In this document: positions 1-5,146 of the stretch, one piece after another
How positions within the stretch are numbered: position 1 is the first letter of the stretch
Layout: each line of letters starts with the position of its first letter
DNA from: Pseudomonadota bacterium
GTDB taxonomy: Bacteria; Pseudomonadota; Alphaproteobacteria; Caulobacterales; Aquidulcibacteraceae
Assembly (NCBI GenBank): GCA_023461135.1
Contig: JAEWNX010000108.1
Coordinates: forward strand, 1 to 6,484
Reading direction: 5' to 3'
Length of the DNA stretch: 6,484 nucleotides
Position numbers and translations under genes: made by a program
The notes under the pieces: generated by a model
What the model saw: only the letters and a program-made list of their open reading frames with translations
Told to the model about the DNA's origin: nothing
Database searches by the model: none

Positions 1-1
1 C

Positions 2-613
2 TCCTCCGGCGCCAATCTCGCCAGCGGCGCTCCGCCCGTCGATTCCGAGGGCCAACCCGATTTGGGCGGACGGCTCGAACTCACGTTCAATCCGTTCGTT
101 AGCAAGCTGCGCGATCTGCCCATCCCGTACGTCACCGCCGTGAACGGCGCCGCGGCCGGCATTGGCTGCTCGTTCGCGCTGCTGGGAGACCTCATCGTCG
201 CCGGCGAGAGCGCGTATTTCTTGCAAGCCTTCCGCCGCATCGGCCTCGTGCCGGACGGCAGCGCCACCTACCACCTGCCCCGCATGATCGGCCGCGTGCG
301 CGCGATGGAGATGATGCTGCTCGGCGAGCGTCTGCCGGCGAAGACTGCGCTCGAGTGGGGCCTCATCAATCGCTGCGTGCCCGATGGCGAGCTGTTGCCG
401 ACCGCGAAGGCGCTCGCGGCGGAGTTGGCGAGCGGACCGACGAAGACACTGGGAATGATCCGCCGCCTCGCCTGGGCCTCGCTCGACAACACCTGGAGCG
501 AACAGATTCAGGCCGAACGGCAAGCGCAGCGCCACGCCGGACGCACCGAAGACTTCCGCGAAGGCGTGCAGGCCTTCTTTCAGAAACGCCCGCCGAACTT
601 CAAAGGCGCTTAA
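2..613 (+). CDS. PaaG-like enoyl-CoA isomerase/hydratase (crotonase superfamily), 5' end missing
   Basis: The frame is open from base 2, so the N-terminus lies outside the window; 203 residues are visible. The fragment starts at the SSGAN segment, which in this superfamily forms the first oxyanion-hole loop. NGAAAGIG (visible residues 48-55) supplies the second oxyanion glycine. The two glutamates of classical crotonase are replaced by Ser57 (GCSFAL) and Phe77 (QAFRRIG), while an aspartate is present in the VPDG motif (residue 85). This is the pattern I recall for PaaG, the 1,2-epoxyphenylacetyl-CoA isomerase of phenylacetate breakdown. The C-terminus, with AGR..DFREGV.AFF.KR.P.F.G, also resembles PaaG. 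I therefore favour an isomerase or another acyl-CoA reaction over simple hydration. No other paa genes are in view, so the substrate is unknown. An in-frame TTG at 62 is internal to the domain and is not the start. Confidence 0.93.
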   Translation, partial: SSGANLASGAPPVDSEGQPDLGGRLELTFNPFVSKLRDLPIPYVTAVNGAAAGIGCSFALLGDLIVAGESAYFLQAFRRIGLVPDGSATYHLPRMIGRVRAMEMMLLGERLPAKTALEWGLINRCVPDGELLPTAKALAAELASGPTKTLGMIRRLAWASLDNTWSEQIQAERQAQRHAGRTEDFREGVQAFFQKRPPNFKGA

Positions 614-622
614 CCGCGTTTT

Positions 623-630
623 GCTAGATT
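623..630 (+). promoter_or_regulatory. Possible -10 box of a leaderless promoter
   Basis: GCTAGATT matches 7 of 8 positions of the Caulobacter housekeeping -10 consensus GCTANAWC. It ends 6 bases before the ATG at 637, so transcription would begin at or next to the start codon and give a leaderless mRNA. This fits the lack of a Shine-Dalgarno sequence before that ATG. No convincing -35 element is visible at the expected distance. A short box like this can occur by chance. Confidence 0.35.
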
Positions 631-636
631 GGCCCG

Positions 637-909
637 ATGGAAGCGCTAATGGGCCTCGCGGAGATCATCCGCATCTGGCTGGATGGCGGCACATGGGCCG
701 ATATTCAGCAGGCGCACGGCTTTCAGGCTTTGGTCGGCCTCGCCGCGTGGCTCATTCCCTCCAGCATCATCCTGATCGGCATCAGCGGCTGGACCGATTG
801 GCGTGAAACGCCGTTCGCGGCGTGGCTCGGCTTTGCGCGGCGCGACCCGAACGAGAATTGGGCCGAAGAGGCGCGTGACATCGATAAGGATGGCCTGCCG
901 GACTTCTAG
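637..909 (+). CDS. Small single-pass membrane protein with C-terminal DxDxDGxxD loop
   Basis: This is a 90-residue protein of no family I recognise. It starts 23 bases after the upstream gene. Residues 1-31 look amphipathic and Trp-containing. Residues 32-51 form one hydrophobic helix (LVGLAAWLIP onward). A Trp-rich stretch with Arg56, Arg68 and Arg69 follows, and the C-terminus ends in D81-I-D83-K-D85-G86-L-P-D89-F. That end matches the calcium-coordinating loop of EF-hand, dockerin and thrombospondin type 3 repeats (DxDxDGxxD). The basic residues after the helix suggest a cytoplasmic C-terminus, which fits poorly with an extracellular calcium role, so topology is unsettled. An ATG at 649 (Met5) is an alternative start, with GGAAG five bases before it; the ATG at 637 would suit leaderless translation. 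The stop is one base from the stop of the convergent TfoX-domain gene. Confidence 0.68.
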   Translation: MEALMGLAEIIRIWLDGGTWADIQQAHGFQALVGLAAWLIPSSIILIGISGWTDWRETPFAAWLGFARRDPNENWAEEARDIDKDGLPDF

Positions 910-910
910 G

Positions 911-1300
911 CTAAGTCTTCTTCTTCGCTGCGGCCTTGGCCTTGGCTTTGGGCTTTGCTTTTGCCTTCGCCTTGGCGACGGCCAGCGCCTTGCGGCCCCA
1001 CGCCGCTGCGAGATCGGGATCGTCAAGCGCGGCGTCCGGCAATCGCCAATAGCCGAGATCGATCTTCTCGCCTTTGCGCGGACCGTTCTGCGGCTCCCAA
1101 ACGAACGGGCCTGAGCCTTCTGCGCGAAGCTCCGCCTTCAGCGCATCATCTGCCTTGATGTGGATCGCATCGTCGGCGAGCAGCAGGAACATGAGCCCGC
1201 CGGAATAGCCGCCGGCGCCGCCGAACATGCGTTTTATTTCGATGCGCCCCATCCCGGCGAACAGCTCCTTCACGTATTCGTGGAAGCTGTTGCTGGCCAT
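911..1300 (-). CDS. TfoX N-terminal-domain protein with Lys/Ala-rich tail
   Basis: This is a 129-residue protein. Residues 5-100 match the TfoX/Sxy N-terminal domain: FHEYVKELFAGMG, then RMFGGAGGYSGGLMF (24-38), a KADD segment (49-52), and FVWEP followed by a LGYWRLPDAAL helix region. The TfoX C-terminal domain found in the gammaproteobacterial competence regulators Sxy/TfoX is absent, so a competence role should not be assumed. Stand-alone N-domain proteins are common and mostly uncharacterised. Residues 110-128 are almost entirely Lys, Ala and one Pro, with ten lysines, resembling histone H1-type tails and suggesting non-specific nucleic-acid binding. The ATG at 1300 is three bases after the sufA stop with only a weak ribosome site, so it is probably translated by coupling as the last gene of the suf operon. 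Confidence 0.85.
   Translation of the reverse strand: MASNSFHEYVKELFAGMGRIEIKRMFGGAGGYSGGLMFLLLADDAIHIKADDALKAELRAEGSGPFVWEPQNGPRKGEKIDLGYWRLPDAALDDPDLAAAWGRKALAVAKAKAKAKPKAKAKAAAKKKT
914..973 (-). repeat. Low-complexity Lys-Ala codon repeat
   Basis: Twenty codons at the 3' end of the TfoX-domain gene alternate AAG/AAA-type lysine codons with alanine codons, giving an imperfect hexamer repeat of the type AARGCN. Such tracts are prone to slippage and vary in length between strains. It encodes the basic tail, residues 110-129. Confidence 0.8.
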
Positions 1301-1303
1301 GAG

Positions 1304-1666
1304 TCAGCTTTCGAGCTTGGCCGGCTCGATCGTGACGCTCTCGCCGCACCCGCAGGCGTCCGTCTGGTTCGGATTACGGAACACGAACTTCGACGACAAG
1401 CGTCCCGTCTCGTAATCGATCTCTGAGCCCAGCAAGAAGAGCACCGCTTCCGCCTTCACCAGGATCTGCACGCCCTTGTCCTCGACGAGTTCATCGAACG
1501 CGTCGGGCGCCTCGGCGTAATCCATCGTGTATTCCATGCCGGCGCAGCCGCCATTGTTCACGCCGACGCGCAGGTAGGGCTTGGCGCCCTTGGCCATGAT
1601 TTCTTGCACGCGCGCGGCGGCCGCGTCGGTCAAGGAAACGATCTTCGGTCTCGGTCGCCTACTCAT
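1304..1666 (-). CDS. sufA: A-type Fe-S cluster carrier (SufA/IscA/ErpA family)
   Basis: This 120-residue protein is near the usual 105-125 length of the HesB/IscA family. A-type carriers receive Fe-S clusters from the scaffold and pass them to target proteins in the cytosol. All three cluster-binding cysteines are present with family spacing: Cys41 in NNGGCAGMEY, then Cys105 and Cys107 in ACGCGES. The central GSEIDYE (80-86) and the FRNPN segment before the CGC motif are also characteristic. A basic N-terminus (SRRPRPK) precedes the domain, and a roughly 12-residue tail follows the CGC motif. The name sufA rests on operon position; sequence alone does not separate SufA from IscA or ErpA. The ATG at 1666 lies one base after the sufT stop (TGAGATG) with no strong ribosome site, which suggests coupled translation. 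Confidence 0.94.
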   Translation of the reverse strand: MSRRPRPKIVSLTDAAAARVQEIMAKGAKPYLRVGVNNGGCAGMEYTMDYAEAPDAFDELVEDKGVQILVKAEAVLFLLGSEIDYETGRLSSKFVFRNPNQTDACGCGESVTIEPAKLES

Positions 1667-1667
1667 C

Positions 1668-2021
1668 TCACAACATATTCAGTTCAAGCTTGGCTTCGTC
1701 GCTCATCCGCGCCGGCGTCCAGGGTGGATCGAACACCAGGTTCACGTTTACCGAGTTCACACCCTCCACGCGCCGCGCCGCCGCTTCCACCCAGCCCGGC
1801 ATTTCGCCAGCTACCGGACATCCAGGCGCCGTCAGTGTCATCTCGATGTCGACGTGGCGGTCGTCGTTGATGTCGACTTTGTAGATGAGGCCGAGTTCGT
1901 AGATATCAACCGGGATTTCCGGATCGAACACGGTCTTGAACTGCGTCACCAGGTCATCGGTGATGCGGTCAAGCTCGGCCTTCGGCAAAGCGGATTGCGG
2001 AGGAGAAACGGCGCCGTCCAT
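1668..2021 (-). CDS. sufT: SufT, MIP18/DUF59-family Fe-S assembly factor
   Basis: This 117-residue protein carries the MIP18 (DUF59) signature. DPEIPVDIYELGLIY spans residues 33-47, and TAPGCPVAGEMPGWV contains the conserved Cys68. The C-terminal FDPPW..ARMS.EAKLELNML is typical of the SUF-associated branch. Members help maturation of Fe-S proteins as auxiliary factors, and in bacteria SufT matters mainly when Fe-S demand is high. The exact reaction is not settled. About 18 N-terminal residues precede the domain. The ATG at 2021 follows the sufS stop by six bases and is in the same reading frame, separated only by TAG and two sense codons. An AGGG that overlaps that stop, four bases from the ATG, is the only visible ribosome site and is short-spaced. 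Its neighbours are the sulfur donor and a cluster carrier. Confidence 0.94.
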   Translation of the reverse strand: MDGAVSPPQSALPKAELDRITDDLVTQFKTVFDPEIPVDIYELGLIYKVDINDDRHVDIEMTLTAPGCPVAGEMPGWVEAAARRVEGVNSVNVNLVFDPPWTPARMSDEAKLELNML

Positions 2022-2027
2022 TGATCC

Positions 2028-3257
2028 CTAGCTCAGAAGCTTGCGGGCCTTGTGCAAGGCCTCGATGAAGACATCGACCTCTTCAGGCCGATTATAGCAC
2101 GCAAAACTGGCGCGCGCTGTTGCGGTAACGCCCAGGCGCTGCATCAGCGGCTGCGCACAATGGTGACCGGCGCGCACCGCGACGCCCTGGTGATCCAGGA
2201 TTTGCGCCACGTCGTGCGGGTGCGCACCCTCGACGGAGAACGCAACGATGGCGCCCTTGTCCGGCGCCTGGCCGTGCAGCTTCACCCAGTTGAGCCCGCG
2301 CAGCGCGTCCATGGCGCGGTCACGCAGCGCCGCTTCGTGCGCTTCGATGGCGTTGCGATCTTGGCTCGTGAACCAATCGATCGCCGCCTTAAGCGCGATC
2401 GCTTCGAGGATGGGCGGCGTGCCCGCTTCAAAGCGATGCGGCGGCTCGTTGTAGGTGACGCGCCCCTGCTCGACGATGTCGATCATCTCGCCGCCGCCTT
2501 CGAACGGCGCCAGCGCCCCGAGCCGTTCCGGTTTGCCATAGAGCACGCCGATGCCCGTGGGACCGTAAAGCTTGTGGCCGGTGAAGGCGTAATAATCGAC
2601 GCCAAGCGCCTGCACATCGACGTGCCCGTGCACCACCCGTTGGCAGCCGTCGAGCAGCACCGGCACGCCCTTCGCGTGCGCGACCGCAATCGCTTCAGCC
2701 GGCGCGCCGACACCCATCACGTTCGACATATGCGTCAGCGCCACGATTCTGGTTCGCGGGCCGATCAGCGCATCGAGCGCGGCCGGATCGATGCCGCCGT
2801 TGTCGTCGATATCGAGCCACTTCAGTACCGCGCCCTTGCGCTCGCGCAGGAAGTGCCACGGCACGATGTTGGAATGGTGCTCCATCACAGAGAGCACGAT
2901 CTCGTCGCCTGGTTTGATGTCCAAGCCAGCGGCGACGATGTTGATCGCTTGTGTGCCGCTTTTGGTGAAAACGATCTGCTCAGGCGACGCCGCATTGATG
3001 AAGCGCGCGACCGTAGCGCGTGAAGCTTCAAACGCCTCCGTCGTCTCATTCGCCAGCGCATGCAGCCCACGGTGCACGTTGGCGTATGAACCGCGCATGG
3101 CCGCCGCCATCGCCTCAATCACGGCCTCCGGCTTCTGTGCGCTAGCGGCGTTGTCGAGATAGACCAGCGGTTGCCCATGCACTCGCCGCGACAGAATCGG
3201 AAACTTCGCGCGCACCGCTTCAACGTCGAACGGGCGCTTGATCAGAGGCGCGTTCAT
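2028..3257 (-). CDS. sufS: SufS, group II cysteine desulfurase
   Basis: This PLP enzyme converts cysteine to alanine and holds the sulfur as a persulfide for Fe-S assembly. At 409 residues it is the normal length for the family. LDNAAS (34-39) starts the fold, and EHHSN (126-130) contains the His that stacks on PLP. Asp203 is the expected partner of the PLP pyridine nitrogen. Lys229 in TGHKLYGPTG is the Schiff-base lysine. RAGHHCAQPLM carries the catalytic Cys367 in the short-loop form of the SufS type, which normally needs SufE or SufU; neither is in this window. Residues 203-209 read DGCQRVV where E. coli SufS has DGAQAVM, adding an extra cysteine near the cofactor. I chose the ATG at 3257: it forms an ATGA overlap with the sufD stop and has GGGAGG seven bases upstream. 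A GTG at 3278 would place that site inside the gene. Confidence 0.97.
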   Translation of the reverse strand: MNAPLIKRPFDVEAVRAKFPILSRRVHGQPLVYLDNAASAQKPEAVIEAMAAAMRGSYANVHRGLHALANETTEAFEASRATVARFINAASPEQIVFTKSGTQAINIVAAGLDIKPGDEIVLSVMEHHSNIVPWHFLRERKGAVLKWLDIDDNGGIDPAALDALIGPRTRIVALTHMSNVMGVGAPAEAIAVAHAKGVPVLLDGCQRVVHGHVDVQALGVDYYAFTGHKLYGPTGIGVLYGKPERLGALAPFEGGGEMIDIVEQGRVTYNEPPHRFEAGTPPILEAIALKAAIDWFTSQDRNAIEAHEAALRDRAMDALRGLNWVKLHGQAPDKGAIVAFSVEGAHPHDVAQILDHQGVAVRAGHHCAQPLMQRLGVTATARASFACYNRPEEVDVFIEALHKARKLLS

Positions 3258-4123
3258 ATCCGCGCCTCCCTCAGCCACGCGCCGATACGCCCAGTGAGTT
3301 CGTCGCGGATCGCCGCGTCGAGTCCTTCCGGAATCGCCTCAATGAGAAACGCCTCAATCAACAAAGCGCGCGCTTCCGCCTCCGGCACGCCGCGCGAGCG
3401 CATGTAGAAGAGCGCGCGCTCGTCCAAACCGCCGGCCGTGTTGCCATGCGCGCACTGCACGTCGTCGGCGTGGATCATCAGCTCAGGCTTGGCGTAAATC
3501 TCCGCGCCATCCTCCAGCAGCATACCGTGGTGATACTGGCGCGCGTCCGTCTTCTGCGCATGCGGCGCGACAACGATCTTGCCCTGAAACACGCCGCGCC
3601 CACGCTTGGCGGCGACACCCTTGATGAGCTGGCGCGTTGTCCCGCCGCCAACGTTGTGTTCGATCACGGAAGTGAGGTCCGCATGTCGGCCCGCGCGCGC
3701 CATATAGACGCCGTTGAGCTCGACCTCCGCGCCTTCGCCCTCCACGGACACATGCGTCTCGATCCGCGCGAGGCGCGCGCCTTCGCTCAAGATGATTTGC
3801 TGGAACTTGGCGCCGGCGGCCACATGCACACGCGCCGTGGACAGCGTCACCCCCTCGCCGCTCTGAACCACGATCCGTTTGAGCGAGGCCGTGGGCCCCA
3901 GCCTAAACTCGGCGGCATGTGTCTCCAGCGCACCTCCGGTGAGGTGCTGAAGGATCACGCGCTTTTCGCCTGCCTTCAGTGTCAGCTTGGCCGTTTCCGG
4001 GGCTAACCGTTCGATGATGTCGCGTCCGTCACGCAGTTTGTGCGGCGCATCGTCCACCGCGGCCCGCAGATCAGAGTACTTCCACGCCTCGACACGGCGA
4101 TTGGGGAGTTCGGCTGTGTTCAC
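3254..4123 (-). CDS. sufD: SufD, SufBC2D scaffold subunit, short form
   Basis: SufD pairs with SufB, and two SufC ATPases bind the pair, to make the cytosolic scaffold on which Fe-S clusters are built. The 289-residue protein is clearly SufD by RRVEAWKYSDLRA (9-21), the beta-helix core, and YHHGMLLEDGAEIYAKPEL (197-215). ADDVQCAHG contains Cys224 and His226, which match the functionally important Cys/His pair of E. coli SufD. LDERALFYMRSRGVPE ends the domain. E. coli SufD is about 423 residues. Here about 40 residues before the RR..WKY motif and much of the segment between that motif and the core are missing, with no frameshift or stop to explain it. The start is a GTG at 4123 in a GTGA overlap with the sufC stop, with GAGGG a few bases upstream. 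A longer form cannot be made without reading back into sufC. Confidence 0.93.
   Translation of the reverse strand: MNTAELPNRRVEAWKYSDLRAAVDDAPHKLRDGRDIIERLAPETAKLTLKAGEKRVILQHLTGGALETHAAEFRLGPTASLKRIVVQSGEGVTLSTARVHVAAGAKFQQIILSEGARLARIETHVSVEGEGAEVELNGVYMARAGRHADLTSVIEHNVGGGTTRQLIKGVAAKRGRGVFQGKIVVAPHAQKTDARQYHHGMLLEDGAEIYAKPELMIHADDVQCAHGNTAGGLDERALFYMRSRGVPEAEARALLIEAFLIEAIPEGLDAAIRDELTGRIGAWLREARI
3265..3270 (-). promoter_or_regulatory. Shine-Dalgarno site of sufS
   Basis: GGGAGG lies inside the 3' end of sufD, seven bases before the ATG at 3257. It decides the sufS start in favour of that ATG over the in-frame GTG at 3278. Confidence 0.75.
3371..3413 (-). repeat. 43-bp imperfect repeat, copy in sufD
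   Basis: This segment matches 5757-5799 in sufB at 38 of 43 positions with no gaps, including a run of 16 identical bases. It encodes the shared LFY.R.RGVPE.EA stretch of the paralogous SufB and SufD C-termini, so common ancestry explains part of the match. Confidence 0.75.
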
Positions 4124-4866
4124 GCCGCCCTCAAATATTTGTCGTAGCCCTCGCGTTCGAGTTCGAGCGCAAGTTCGGGGCCGCCGCTAGCCGCAATCCG
4201 TCCACGTGCGAGCACGTGGACTTTGTCCGGTTTAATATAGTCGAGCAGCCGCTGATAGTGCGTGATCACCAACATCCCGCAGTTCGGCGCGCGGAGCGCG
4301 TTCACGTTTTCCGCGACGATGCGCAGCGCGTCGATATCAAGACCGGAATCCGTTTCATCGAGAATAGCAAAGCGCGGCTCAAGCACGGCCATCTGCAGCG
4401 CTTCGAAGCGCTTCTTCTCCCCGCCCGAAAAACCCACATTGATCGGCCGCTTCAGCATCTCCTGGTCGATCTTCAACGCGTCCGCCTTTTCGCGCATCAG
4501 CTTCAGCAGCTCCGGCGCCGGCATCGGCGGCAGACTCCGCGACTTGCGTTGCGCATTCACCGCCGCTTTCAGGAAAGCGATGACGGAGAGGCCGGGGATC
4601 TCAACGGGGTATTGGAACGACAGAAAGAGGCCCTTCGCGGCGCGCTGTTCTGGCGCAAGCCTCAGCAAGTCTTGGCCATCGAGCGTGGCTGAGCCTTCTG
4701 TGACCTCGTAACCGTTCCGCCCACTCAGCGCATATGCGAGCGTCGATTTGCCCGAGCCGTTAGGGCCCATCAGCGCGTGTGTTTCGCCGGCCGGCACACT
4801 CAGCGTCAGGCCCTTGATGATCTCGGCGCCACCCACGGTGACGTGGAGGTTCTTGACGTCAAACAC
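4120..4866 (-). CDS. sufC: SufC, ABC-type ATPase of the Fe-S scaffold
   Basis: SufC hydrolyses ATP to drive shape changes in the SufBC2D complex during cluster assembly. It is a cytosolic ABC ATPase with no membrane partner of its own. The 248-residue length is standard. All nucleotide-binding elements are intact: Walker A GPNGSGKST (34-42), Q-loop Gln85 in LSFQYPVEIPG, signature FSGGEKKR (146-153), Walker B FAILDETDSGLDID (166-179) with Glu171, and switch His203 in VITHYQRLL. ETDSGLD is the SufC-type form of the D-loop region. The start is a GTG at 4866, which gives the usual MFDVKNLH beginning. GAAGGG lies nine bases upstream. The first 8 bases overlap the 3' end of the preceding membrane-protein gene, and the end overlaps sufD as GTGA. 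A perfect inverted repeat at 4200-4221 lies near the 3' end. Confidence 0.98.
   Translation of the reverse strand: MFDVKNLHVTVGGAEIIKGLTLSVPAGETHALMGPNGSGKSTLAYALSGRNGYEVTEGSATLDGQDLLRLAPEQRAAKGLFLSFQYPVEIPGLSVIAFLKAAVNAQRKSRSLPPMPAPELLKLMREKADALKIDQEMLKRPINVGFSGGEKKRFEALQMAVLEPRFAILDETDSGLDIDALRIVAENVNALRAPNCGMLVITHYQRLLDYIKPDKVHVLARGRIAASGGPELALELEREGYDKYLRAA
4200..4221. other. Perfect 10-bp inverted repeat within sufC
   Basis: GTCCACGTGC is followed by the spacer GA and then its exact reverse complement, GCACGTGGAC. In sufC mRNA this could fold into a 9-bp stem with a four-base CUCG loop about 80 bases before the sufD start. No U-run follows, so it is not a standard terminator. Each arm contains the palindrome CACGTG. 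It lies in the codons for the segment around VHVLARG, and its function is unknown. Confidence 0.85.
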
Positions 4867-5146
4867 GCTGTGCGTCCCTTCGATATTCGGCGACAGTGCG
4901 CGTCTTATCGCCCTTCGCGCCCGATAACCCGATGAAGAGGCTCGCGCCGATCACGGCGGCGCCAGCGAAGATCACAGCGCCAAGAATGAGTTGCCCGCCC
5001 GCGCCCAACCACGCAAACGCCAGCCCGCCAAGCACAAGCAGGGTCACATACACAGCGACGATCGCGTAGCCCTTCCAGTGCACAGGCGCCATCGCGTTGC
5101 GCGGATTGCCGACTGGGAAACGGCGGGCGAACCAGTACTCGCTCAT
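4859..5146 (-). CDS. Small two-helix membrane protein within the suf operon
   Basis: I do not recognise a named family for this 95-residue protein. The N-terminus ([13 protein letters not shown]) is basic and aromatic, and PVHWKG leads into helix 1 (about 27-47). A short GAGGQ turn separates it from helix 2 (about 53-74). The tail after residue 76 is charged, with Lys78, Lys81, Arg83, Arg89, Arg90 and Arg94. Positive charges at both ends predict a hairpin with both termini in the cytoplasm, where they could touch the SUF complex. The ATG at 5146 forms an ATGA overlap with the lipoprotein stop and has AGGA eight bases upstream. A TTG at 5227 would extend the protein but overlap the lipoprotein gene heavily. 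The 3' end overlaps sufC by 8 bases, so its translation is probably coupled to sufC. Any role in Fe-S assembly is inference from position. Confidence 0.82.
   Translation of the reverse strand: MSEYWFARRFPVGNPRNAMAPVHWKGYAIVAVYVTLLVLGGLAFAWLGAGGQLILGAVIFAGAAVIGASLFIGLSGAKGDKTRTVAEYRRDAQRV

Noticed and set aside
646..1026. Minus-strand open frame of 126 codons across the small membrane-protein gene
   Set aside because: Its product is an Arg/Pro-rich sequence with no recognisable fold, typical of an antisense shadow in GC-rich DNA. It overlaps both the better-supported gene at 637-909 and the TfoX tail.
1301..1306. Possible end of the suf operon before the TfoX-domain gene
   Set aside because: Only three bases separate the genes, and there is no hairpin or promoter, so co-transcription is the simpler reading.
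2052..3023. Long plus-strand open frame (323 codons) opposite sufS
   Set aside because: It is antisense to a fully conserved SufS, and the product is rich in Arg, His and Asp with no domain. It is a codon-bias shadow.
3364..3421. Two 12-bp palindromes with GCGCGCGC cores in sufD (3364-3375 and 3410-3421)
   Set aside because: Alternating GC codons for Arg-Ala produce these readily, and no regulatory arrangement or conservation can be argued from one sequence.
3446..4006. Plus-strand open frame opposite sufD
   Set aside because: Same reasoning: it mirrors sufD codons and has no domain or ribosome site of note.
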